DNA from: JBEKIK01 sp049509395 | Lineage (GTDB): Bacteria > Planctomycetota > Planctomycetia > Pirellulales > Thermoguttaceae | Reading direction: 5' to 3' | DNA: 7,470 nucleotides | Assembly (NCBI GenBank): GCA_049509395.1 | Contig: JBEKZY010000251.1 | Span: forward strand, 1 to 7,470 | In this document: positions 1 to 5,537 of the stretch, piece by piece | Layout of the letters: every line of letters begins with the position of its first letter | Numbering within the stretch: the first letter of the stretch is position 1 | The notes under the pieces: model-generated | What the model was told of the DNA's origin: nothing | Database searches by the model: none | What the model saw: the letters and a program-made list of their open reading frames with translations, nothing else | Program-made: the position numbers and the translations under genes

Positions 1-2
1 TC

Positions 3-167
3 CGCCATTCGTTCGCCTCCAATCTCGCCGCTGCCGGAGTCGATCAGCGGATCATTGATAAATGGATGGGACACCAGACCGAAGAAATGCGAAAACGGTA
101 TCAGCACCTCTACCCCGACCAGCAGCAGCAGGCGATTGATTCAGTATTTGGTGGGAATGGGAAGTAG
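3..167 (+). CDS. Tyrosine recombinase (phage-type integrase), C-terminal end only
   Basis: This is the last 54 codons of a gene whose start lies left of the window. The family cuts and rejoins DNA at attachment sites to integrate or excise mobile elements. The visible part begins in the second catalytic box: RHSFAS starts with the arginine of the usual HxxR motif, the HxxR histidine being outside the window. It continues through WMGH, the second catalytic histidine, to KRYQHL. The tyrosine encoded at 99-101 is the expected nucleophile that bonds to the DNA 3' phosphate. A short Gln-rich tail (DQQQQ) precedes the TAG stop at 165-167. Its last 27 bp overlap the 3' end of the convergent HTH gene. 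The catalytic order and spacing make the family call secure; target site and element type cannot be read from this fragment. Confidence 0.93.
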   Translation, partial: RHSFASNLAAAGVDQRIIDKWMGHQTEEMRKRYQHLYPDQQQQAIDSVFGGNGK

Positions 168-626
168 ACCATGGTTCTTGATGCGTTCCAACTCGTCATG
201 AGAGATTTCCCACTCGTCCGCATCACCACGGCCTGTGGGACGTTTCCGGGCTTTGACTCGTTGCAGACGGCACCACTCGCGGACCGTGTATGGTTTCTTG
301 CCCAGGATCTCGGCGACCTCAACAGTTGAATACCAGTCTTTGACGGTTCGCTGTGTGACAACAAAGTCGCGAAGTTCGGTGAGCGTCGCGGTTGTTGCAT
401 CCTGCTGCTCTTGCACCCGGAGCAGTATCGCCGCGATGCCGTCTAGGATGGCTTCAAGTCGTTCCAGCCTGTCGGAGCTTGCCTGCCCCAGTTCAACCGT
501 CAGGTTGTTGGGGCCGCATCTCGGCAGTGGGGACTGTCCGTCTGTGCTTTTTTGCCGAACCCTATCTCGCAATCTTGCCGTGGTAAGGCACTGAACATCA
601 CTGCCGGTCGCTACTCTGGGAGGCAT
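141..626 (-). CDS. Excisionase-like helix-turn-helix DNA-binding protein
   Basis: This 161-aa protein probably acts as a DNA-binding accessory or regulatory factor of the element. Residues about 50-90 form a helical, heptad-like stretch (RLERLEAILDGIAAILLRV) that could mediate dimerisation. Residues about 98-150 form a MerR/excisionase-type helix-turn-helix: WYSTVEVAEILG, then YTVREWC as recognition helix, a basic wing with GRGDADEW, and a closing helix SHDELERI. From memory, this HTH variant is common in planctomycete genomes. The chosen ATG (626-624) has AGGAG at 636-632 with a 5-nt spacer. A GTG at 632-630 overlaps the upstream TGA but would sit on top of that Shine-Dalgarno. The gene follows the winged-helix gene with no gap, so the two are probably co-transcribed. 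Its 3' end overlaps the integrase 3' end, a position typical of excisionase or directionality factors, but function is inferred. Confidence 0.8.
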   Translation of the reverse strand: MPPRVATGSDVQCLTTARLRDRVRQKSTDGQSPLPRCGPNNLTVELGQASSDRLERLEAILDGIAAILLRVQEQQDATTATLTELRDFVVTQRTVKDWYSTVEVAEILGKKPYTVREWCRLQRVKARKRPTGRGDADEWEISHDELERIKNHGLLPIPTKY

Positions 627-628
627 TG

Positions 629-1300
629 TCACTCCTCTTCCGCCATTCTTTGTCGCAGAACGCTCTTGGAAGCCAGATCAATCGCTTTGTCCTCGTCCCC
701 CGCCAAATCCGCCTGCTCCGTGGCGATCTCCAACTGAACATCCTGCTGCACTCGCTTGATCTCTTGCTCGTCCAGGACGCGGGCAGCGGTTCGCCACTCG
801 TAACTCTTGAATTCCATCCCGCGCTTCTTTAGACCATCAACCACCTTGGCCTTGTCTGCCTGTGTTACGGCACTGGGGGTGGTAAAACAAAAGTCGATGC
901 CGCCGAACTGGCCCTTGTTGCGAGGGTCTTCCCGCCGCAGCCAGCCCCCCTCAACCAGTTCGTGCAATGCCTTGCCGGCTGTATCCCGGTTCACGCCCAA
1001 AACATATCCCAGACCGGCCACCGTCCAATGGGCGGTCAGTGTGAATTGCTGGCCTTCAGTCAATTCGGGCCGCAAGGGATCGACTGGTCTGAGCCGCCAA
1101 GTGCCGTGCATCCGCGCGTGCGAGAAAAGGGCCAGCCAGGCTTTTGCGGCGCGAGGGGACAGGGTGACGAACGGGTCACCCCGGGCCTTGTCGGGGGCCG
1201 GGCGGGGGATGAGCGAGAGCAAGTCCTCTACCGTGCCGTGCGTACGATTGCACGCATGGTCGGCTTTGCTGGTGGCTATGGTTGTAATCGTGTTTTCCAC
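629..1300 (-). CDS. Winged-helix DNA-binding protein (replication-initiator or regulator-like)
   Basis: This is a soluble protein of about 223 aa. A central segment has the look of a winged helix: TAHWTVAGLGYVLG, then NRDTAGKALHELVEGGWL as recognition helix, and a basic wing RREDPRNKGQFGG followed by a strand FCF. Such domains occur in plasmid and phage replication initiators (DnaD/Rep type) and in transcriptional regulators, and I cannot tell which this is. The C-terminus is charged and helical and may oligomerise. The reading frame stays open to a TTG at 1351. I prefer the GTG at 1300-1298 because TTG is rare and the longer start would run through two stable hairpins, but neither start has a strong Shine-Dalgarno. 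It is the first gene of a minus-strand unit with the HTH gene at 141-626. The shared promoter element at 1379-1423 lies just upstream, so this protein is a candidate ligand for that element. Confidence 0.7.
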   Translation of the reverse strand: MENTITTIATSKADHACNRTHGTVEDLLSLIPRPAPDKARGDPFVTLSPRAAKAWLALFSHARMHGTWRLRPVDPLRPELTEGQQFTLTAHWTVAGLGYVLGVNRDTAGKALHELVEGGWLRREDPRNKGQFGGIDFCFTTPSAVTQADKAKVVDGLKKRGMEFKSYEWRTAARVLDEQEIKRVQQDVQLEIATEQADLAGDEDKAIDLASKSVLRQRMAEEE

Positions 1301-1334
1301 TATAATGTCATCCCGTGCTGGGCGATGGTGAGCC

Positions 1335-1372
1335 TGGCTCTGGCGAGCCAAGGGCGAGGCACCCCGCCTCGC
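1335..1372 (-). promoter_or_regulatory. Two tandem hairpins in the leader of the winged-helix gene
   Basis: Two perfect inverted repeats lie side by side. TGGCTC (1335-1340) pairs with GAGCCA (1345-1350) across a 4-nt loop. GCGAGGC (1354-1360) pairs with GCCTCGC (1366-1372) across a 5-nt loop. On the minus strand they fall between the predicted promoter and the GTG start, so the transcript would begin with two GC-rich stem-loops. No U-tract follows, so they are not ordinary terminators. They may protect the 5' end, modulate translation or bind protein; role unknown. Confidence 0.5.
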
Positions 1373-1378
1373 TACAGA

Positions 1379-1423
1379 TATAGCGGGACGAACGAGGTAT
1401 CCTGGGATACTTTCGGCGTATCA
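1379..1423 (-). promoter_or_regulatory. Copy A of a shared promoter/operator element (three GATAC half-sites)
   Basis: Reading the minus strand from 1423 to 1379, the half-sites GATAC, GTATC and GATAC start 12 and then 9 bases apart. They are followed by GCTATATC, in which TATATC (1382-1377) is a plausible -10 box. By hand alignment, 34 of 45 positions match the plus strand at 3142-3186. The GTATCC-TG-GGATAC core (1397-1410) is a perfect palindrome with a 2-nt centre. No TTGACA-like -35 is present at the right distance, so the half-sites may bind an activator, or a repressor overlapping the -35 region. Orientation points toward the winged-helix gene. Binding of a specific protein is inference. 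Confidence 0.6.
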
Positions 1424-1448
1424 GGGCAAAACTTTCGGAAAGCTGCCC
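1424..1448. repeat. Imperfect inverted repeat beside copy A
   Basis: GGGCA (1424-1428) pairs with TGCCC (1444-1448), and inside it CTTT (1432-1435) pairs with AAAG (1439-1442), leaving a small interior loop. The repeat starts one base after the copy A element, upstream of the divergent gene at 1499. It could be a second operator or an RNA stem on a transcript that starts upstream. No function can be assigned. Confidence 0.35.
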
Positions 1449-1498
1449 AGTTTGACATCGGGCATCCCTAAAATGAGGGAACGGCGAGGATCTACGCA

Positions 1499-2842
1499 AT
1501 GGCAGCAATGATTGAGAAATACGAACGGAAGCGGGTCATCCTTGCGCAGGTGCGGGACGAGTTTCGCAGGCTTTCAATTCAGTATCCGCCACTTTACCAC
1601 GAGCGGTTTTATTCACCGCTCAATGTCTCGGAGGCGGGGTGGAAGGAGTTCGTAGCAGCAGCAGAAGAGGTCTCTGGGCCGTTCCCATCGACCAGGAGGC
1701 AGCCGTGGGAGCATTGGTACGTCGAGCCGAAAGGAAGGTGGGCTGGACGTTTCTATGGCGCCGAGGACGGATTCATGGAGTTTCAATCGTTGTGTAAGAG
1801 TCTTTCACACATCCTTTCTCCAGTGGTGACGCTCTGGCCGGAAGTGACGGAATGGATTCGAGTGCTTCACGAAATGGCTGAAGACTGCCCTAGTCCTTTG
1901 CTGTGGGCTCCACGAAGGATTTGGAAGTTTCCACCGGAGACAATTCTGGCTGCCGGGGGCATAGTTGGGCACCCACTCCGCGAATGGGCACCTGTTCGGC
2001 CACCATGTGCTCCATATCCAAAGCATCCTCTCCGGCGCGCCCTTGCGTTCAACCTGTTTAGCTCATCTGTCGCGGCGATTGAGATTATCTTAGCCCCCGA
2101 GAAATCGCTTTTTATAGGTGACATTCAGCCAGAGGATCTGCCGGTAGTTCTTCCCAGGGAGGAGTTGCCCTCTGCCGAAGAGAGCCAAGTGAAGATCGAG
2201 CCGGACGAGCAGAAATTAGTATTGAGTGACGACAAGGACTTCTTTCCTTTTCTTTTTAGGAAGGCCGGTGACCGTTGGATTGTACGGTTCTGGACTGGGG
2301 AGAAGATGGAAAAGGCGATTGTTGGTAAACTCAAAGGTTGCTCCCATTACCAAAGGCTATTGACGAGCCCAGGCAAGTCTATTCCTGCGATAGCGCTTGA
2401 TCCACCTAAGATGTCGGATCTAACTGACGATCCGTCCTTCATGTCAGAGGATGAATACAATCGAGAGATCCGGTTCGAGGGGGATGACCGTCGGAAGTAC
2501 CACTGGCCCGATGACAACGATGACCTAAACAGGATAAGAGAGCATAGGGAACTCGTCCTTCGCCAGATTCGTGACGAAAGCGACGATGCAAGACACACAG
2601 AATTGAAGGAGATTCTCAAGGAGATGGACAACAACATCAGGGAGTACTTCCACGGTATCGAGGACGAAGCTAGAACGACGCAGGCATTCCGAAGGGTGAA
2701 GAGGGTGATGTGGAATGCTCGGGACGCAATGAAAAACGGTGAAAGCCTGCCTGGGTTTCTGGAACATTTGCGCCGGTCATTTCAGGAGGTGGGACAGGGC
2801 TTTCTGTACGACCCACGACCTCCGGTGAATTGGGAAACCTGA
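1499..2842 (+). CDS. Hypothetical protein, 447 aa, with conserved-looking C-terminal module
   Basis: I do not recognise a named family. The ATG at 1499 has AGGA at 1487-1490 with an 8-nt spacer. A second ATG lies three codons later. Residues 1-230 are mixed alpha/beta with many Trp and Pro and no motif I can name. Residues about 230-330 are acidic overall. Residues about 255-300 (WIVRFWTGE, then HYQRLLTSPGKSI) and 340-447 (charged helices, then FLEHLRRSF and FLYDPRPPVNW) resemble, from memory, a two-part module of planctomycete and actinobacterial proteins: a GLxYLxRLLxxPG segment, a Glu/Arg coiled coil, and an ending like HLxxxIRTGxxCxYxP. No signal peptide or membrane segment is evident, so a cytoplasmic location is likely. 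It stands alone, divergent from the winged-helix gene and ended by a hairpin. Confidence 0.8.
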   Translation: MAAMIEKYERKRVILAQVRDEFRRLSIQYPPLYHERFYSPLNVSEAGWKEFVAAAEEVSGPFPSTRRQPWEHWYVEPKGRWAGRFYGAEDGFMEFQSLCKSLSHILSPVVTLWPEVTEWIRVLHEMAEDCPSPLLWAPRRIWKFPPETILAAGGIVGHPLREWAPVRPPCAPYPKHPLRRALAFNLFSSSVAAIEIILAPEKSLFIGDIQPEDLPVVLPREELPSAEESQVKIEPDEQKLVLSDDKDFFPFLFRKAGDRWIVRFWTGEKMEKAIVGKLKGCSHYQRLLTSPGKSIPAIALDPPKMSDLTDDPSFMSEDEYNREIRFEGDDRRKYHWPDDNDDLNRIREHRELVLRQIRDESDDARHTELKEILKEMDNNIREYFHGIEDEARTTQAFRRVKRVMWNARDAMKNGESLPGFLEHLRRSFQEVGQGFLYDPRPPVNWET

Positions 2843-2844
2843 TT

Positions 2845-2873
2845 CCGTTCTGGCCTTGCGGCCATTGGAACGG
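2845..2873 (+). terminator. Hairpin after the 447-aa gene, possible terminator
   Basis: CCGTTC (2845-2850) plus TGGCC (2851-2855) pair with GGCCA (2860-2864) and GAACGG (2868-2873), with a TTGC loop and a 3-nt bulge. The 11-bp stem starts two bases after the stop codon. No T-run follows, so it is not a classical Rho-independent terminator. It may stabilise the mRNA end or act as a weak terminator. Confidence 0.45.
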
Positions 2874-3141
2874 CAGATCGCCATTCATCGGCGTCACCGC
2901 CGCCGAGCCGCCCGCCGTAGCACCGCCGCGCTCTGATGGCAGTTCTTCAACGGCTGTAGAGAGTCAGTGCAACGCTCACCTGCACTAGCCCGAATGCCGT
3001 ACCACGCGGCGCCCCGCCACAGTCGATGGGTTTGTTCCCCGGTCGCGGATGGCAATTCTATGACGGTTACTCTGAGCGAGTGCCCGCTCGTGGCGGCGTA
3101 ATATTCACCGCCGTTCTTTGCTTCCACGCGATTTTCTCGTG
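2874..3141. other. Gene-free intergenic stretch
   Basis: With its flanking elements this is a roughly 400-bp gap between the 447-aa gene and the methyltransferase operon. Open frames here lack ribosome-binding sites and recognisable domains. The visible structure is limited to small inverted repeats: AGTGCA (2966-2971) with TGCACT (2981-2986), and a GGCGG/CCGCC pair around 3092-3112. I see no tRNA, CRISPR or insertion-sequence end. The gap could hold an untranslated leader, a small RNA or the remains of a lost gene. Confidence 0.4.
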
Positions 3142-3186
3142 TGATACTCCAAAAGTATCCACAGATACCCGGTTTGTGCTGCTTTA
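3142..3186 (+). promoter_or_regulatory. Copy B of the shared promoter/operator element
   Basis: GATAC (3143-3147), GTATC (3155-3159) and GATAC (3164-3168) have the same 12- and 9-base spacing as copy A read on the minus strand. The similarity continues about 17 bases past the last half-site into GCTTTACT. TTTACT at 3183-3188 aligns with the TATATC of copy A, which supports it as the -10 position. The element ends about 58 bp before the first gene of the methyltransferase operon and points toward it. The sequence match is direct; its regulatory role is inferred. Confidence 0.6.
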
Positions 3187-3209
3187 CTGTGTGGGATCTG
3201 CCACCAAGT

Positions 3210-3225
3210 CCATCAGGGTTGATGG
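3210..3225 (+). promoter_or_regulatory. Leader hairpin upstream of the methyltransferase operon
   Basis: CCATCA (3210-3215) pairs perfectly with TGATGG (3220-3225) across a GGGT loop. It would lie in the transcript between the copy B promoter and the first start codon. The winged-helix unit also has leader stem-loops after copy A, though the sequences differ. Confidence 0.4.
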
Positions 3226-3244
3226 TGGGCGGTCTCGATCTTAA

Positions 3245-3946
3245 ATGGGTGTAGTTATGCCTGACACAGAGTTGATGGAACGAAAGTCGGAAACGCTGCC
3301 GGAAACCCCGCCGCGGCGGAGCATCGCCAGCGCAGGAGATTCAGCGCCAGAGACGGCGAATTTCCCCCATAGTGCCGAAAGTTTCGCGCGCAAAACTTCG
3401 GGCGGGCCGGTGAAGGATGTCGCCGATTGGGACAATCAGGCAGTTCTGGCAGGCGTGAAGGCGGAGTGTGCCGAGATTCGTGCAATCGATGCCAATTACC
3501 CCGGCAAGTATCACAGACTCGGAACCCTCATCCATGAATCCACCAAGCGTTTCAGCGCCGATTCGGTACGTCAGACGCTGCGTGCGGAGGGAATCAGCAA
3601 GACCACGGCCCACTGGGCGGTGCGGATTGCGGAGCTATACACGTACGAGCAAGCGGTTCAGTTCGCGTCCGTTCGGGCAATTGTCAGAACCTTGCCACCC
3701 AAACAGTCTCGAAGCAAGAAGGCTGATGTGAAGCCAAAGGGTGGCGGCGACCACCAAGCTACCGCGCCGCACGAGCCTGTCCAAGTCCTGCCACCGGCGG
3801 TTGCCGACGAGACTATTTTGGAATCGTTCATCCGGCTTGGAATAAAAGTCATGGAACTGTTTGGGGACGAGGCGCTCGATCAAGCCGTGGAGCAAATCAA
3901 GGCCCACGTTCCCGAGACGTTCGAAGAAGCTTTTGCGGAGGTTTGA
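3245..3946 (+). CDS. Helical DNA-binding-like protein (DUF3102-like pattern), first gene of operon
   Basis: This 233-aa protein has a disordered, Pro/Ser-rich N-terminus (1-60). A helical domain follows at about 65-150: YHRLGTLIHE, then LRAEGISKTTAHWAVRIAELYTYEQA in two helices separated by a turn. A Lys/Pro/Gln linker (150-185) leads to a final helical segment with acidic character (189-233). The pattern Y-x-x-L-G-x-L, L-x-x-x-G and A-x-R-I-x-x-x-Y is like DUF3102-type helical domains of phages and mobile elements, and it recurs in the protein at 6374-7114. A role in DNA binding is inferred. The ATG at 3245 has no clear Shine-Dalgarno; a second in-frame ATG at 3257 is equally possible. The stop is followed after one base by the methyltransferase start, which indicates translational coupling. 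Confidence 0.75.
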   Translation: MGVVMPDTELMERKSETLPETPPRRSIASAGDSAPETANFPHSAESFARKTSGGPVKDVADWDNQAVLAGVKAECAEIRAIDANYPGKYHRLGTLIHESTKRFSADSVRQTLRAEGISKTTAHWAVRIAELYTYEQAVQFASVRAIVRTLPPKQSRSKKADVKPKGGGDHQATAPHEPVQVLPPAVADETILESFIRLGIKVMELFGDEALDQAVEQIKAHVPETFEEAFAEV

Positions 3947-3947
3947 T

Positions 3948-5537
3948 GTGGCCATAAGAATTGCAGTAGGGGATGCACGCCAAAAGTTGCGACTCATGCG
4001 CAGCGAATCCATCAATTGCGCCATCTCCTCTCCACCCTACTGGCTGAAACGCAACTACAATGCGGGCCCCGACGAACTTGGCAGGGAGCCGACAATCCAA
4101 GCATACATCGACAATCTTTTGGGGGTCATCGACGAGGTCTACCGGATTCTCCTGCCCCATGGGTCTATGTGGTTGAACGTCGGTGACTCATACATCACCC
4201 AAGCTGGCACGTCACGAGGACAACGCTATACCGAGCCAGGCAGGATCAAGAACGTCAATAATGGCGAAATGCTCATCAAGGGCAACGAGTTGCCGCACAA
4301 ATCCCTGTGCCTGATCCCCTATCGTCTTGCGATAGCGATGCAAGACCGAGGATGGATTGTGCGTAACGTCATCATCTGGCACAAACCGGCCTGCATGCCC
4401 GAAAGCGTGCAAGACCGTTTCACCGTGGACTACGAGCCTCTGCTATTTTGCACCAAGAATCCACAATATTACTTCCGACAGCAGCTTCAGCCGTATTCTG
4501 ACGCAACTCTGAAGCGGTGCAAGAAATACATCGAGAACGGGGAGGCGTTCGATCCCGCTCGACACAAAGTCGATCCGAGTTGTCCCACCCAAGCCCCGAC
4601 CAAACTCTTGGAACGTCTCGCCAAGAACTTGGCAGTTCCTGGGCGGTCGTGCCACACGATGCACCGTGACCGTGCCAATGGTAACGGCCAGGACGTGTTT
4701 AGCGCCGCCGGGGCCAATATGAGGTCTGTCTGGCGGATTTCCACAGCGGGCTACCGCGGAGCCCATTTTGCCGTATTTCCGGAGAAACTTGTCGAAATCT
4801 GCATCAACGCCGGTTGTCCTGTGGGTGGAACAGTGCTCGATCCTTTCGTCGGAGCGGGAACTACAGCGATCGTTGCGGAACGCATGGGCCGGGACTTCTA
4901 TGGCATCGAGCTAAATCCGGAATACGCACGGCAAGCGACGGAACGGATACTGGAGGCCCGATCGCGGCGGACGAACGAAGCCGATGGCGCTCGCGCCGGG
5001 TCGTCGCCAAACGGCGTCTCCGTCGTGGAACCGACCGACGACGGTGGGCTGACTTTCGGAGAGGAACTGGATCGCACATGCTTCCGAGGCGACGGGTCCC
5101 GCGGCGCGGACGCGGCAGCCGCATACGTTGAGCAAGTCGGTTCCTTACCGTACGCCGCCCGCGTCTTGGCGATGATGGGCATCAGAAGCGGCGATAAGGA
5201 GATGCTACAGAACGCACTAAAAGAGATGATCCTCGCCGCCCAAATTATCTTGAGCCGCGCCGAAATCAACGAAATCGTGGCTCCAGCACCCTACTCTGAC
5301 AATAAACCAAAGAAGCGGAGAAATGCAAACCGTCTTGACAATTGCCATACCGACTGCGAGCGCACGCCGCGAGAAATTGCCGCCTTGGGCCACAAGGTGA
5401 TGCTCATCGATCTTGACCCAGCCTTTTGTGAAGCGGCAAATACTGTTGTTCATGCCGACAAAAGCTTTTCGCCGGCCGAACGGCTTCCCCGTATCGATTG
5501 GAGTCATGAGGAGTTTGTCGAAAATGAACGTTCTTGA
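3948..5537 (+). CDS. Beta-class DNA methyltransferase (N4-cytosine or N6-adenine) with odd C-terminal extension
   Basis: This 529-aa protein should transfer a methyl group from S-adenosylmethionine to an exocyclic amino group of a base in a specific DNA site. Catalytic motif IV, SPPYW (residues 28-32), comes before the SAM-binding motif I, DPFVGAGTT (298-306), followed by FYGIELNPEYA. That order defines the beta class. SPPYW favours N4-cytosine, but adenine specificity is not excluded. The segment between them (about 100-270) should carry target recognition. The catalytic domain ends near residue 330. The remaining 200 residues are unusual, and a ParA-like stretch (475-491) lies near the end. 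The start is GTG at 3948, with GGAGG at 3937-3941 and a 6-nt spacer; the frame is open further upstream, but only within the preceding gene. It overlaps the next methyltransferase by 14 bp. No restriction nuclease is adjacent. Confidence 0.92.
   Translation: MAIRIAVGDARQKLRLMRSESINCAISSPPYWLKRNYNAGPDELGREPTIQAYIDNLLGVIDEVYRILLPHGSMWLNVGDSYITQAGTSRGQRYTEPGRIKNVNNGEMLIKGNELPHKSLCLIPYRLAIAMQDRGWIVRNVIIWHKPACMPESVQDRFTVDYEPLLFCTKNPQYYFRQQLQPYSDATLKRCKKYIENGEAFDPARHKVDPSCPTQAPTKLLERLAKNLAVPGRSCHTMHRDRANGNGQDVFSAAGANMRSVWRISTAGYRGAHFAVFPEKLVEICINAGCPVGGTVLDPFVGAGTTAIVAERMGRDFYGIELNPEYARQATERILEARSRRTNEADGARAGSSPNGVSVVEPTDDGGLTFGEELDRTCFRGDGSRGADAAAAYVEQVGSLPYAARVLAMMGIRSGDKEMLQNALKEMILAAQIILSRAEINEIVAPAPYSDNKPKKRRNANRLDNCHTDCERTPREIAALGHKVMLIDLDPAFCEAANTVVHADKSFSPAERLPRIDWSHEEFVENERS
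5323..5421 (+). pseudogene. Possible ParA-type ATPase remnant inside the methyltransferase 3' end
   Basis: Two pieces in different frames look like a ParA N-terminus that has lost its Walker A loop. In one frame, 5323-5349 encodes MQTVLTIAI, a typical ParA first strand. In the methyltransferase frame, 5370-5420 encodes REIAALGHKVMLIDLDP, which matches the ParA helix, second strand and DxD region. The usual KGGVGKT loop that should lie between them is absent. An out-of-frame internal deletion of a ParA gene that overlapped the end of the methyltransferase gene would explain both pieces. The downstream sequence no longer looks like ParA. A 17-residue match can arise by chance, so confidence is modest. 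Confidence 0.35.

Noticed and set aside
1452..1474. A perfect TTGACA (1452-1457) and a TAAAAT (1469-1474) before the 447-aa gene
   Set aside because: The spacing is only 11 bp, too short for a standard sigma-70-type promoter. TAAAAT alone could be a -10 box, but this is not strong enough to list.
2894..3127. A 77-codon minus-strand open frame in the 400-bp gap
   Set aside because: It has no recognisable domain and no clear ribosome-binding site, its composition looks like GC-driven chance (Arg/Ala-rich end), and it has no partner gene on that strand.
3026..3244. A 72-codon plus-strand open frame before the operon
   Set aside because: It runs straight through the shared promoter element and the leader hairpin, and its protein shows no domain.
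3376..3400. Inverted repeat around CGAAAGTTT and AAACTTCG, resembling the AAAACTTTCGG beside copy A
   Set aside because: It lies inside coding sequence of the first operon gene, is short and imperfect, and its likeness to the control region is within what chance could give.
3861..3947. Upstream extension of the methyltransferase reading frame to an ATG at 3861
   Set aside because: It would overlap the preceding gene by 86 bp and lacks a good ribosome site. The GTG at 3948 has GGAGG at ideal spacing, and the methyltransferase homology begins right after it.
4443..5135. Several long open frames antisense or out of frame within the beta-class methyltransferase gene
   Set aside because: They are shadows of a GC-rich coding region, Arg/Pro/Ser-rich with no domain, while the forward frame carries clear catalytic motifs.
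5413..5523. N-terminal extension of the small methyltransferase to 5413
   Set aside because: The extra residues do not look like the family's N-terminus and lie inside the upstream gene. The ATG at 5524 has a Shine-Dalgarno and starts just before the conserved sequence.
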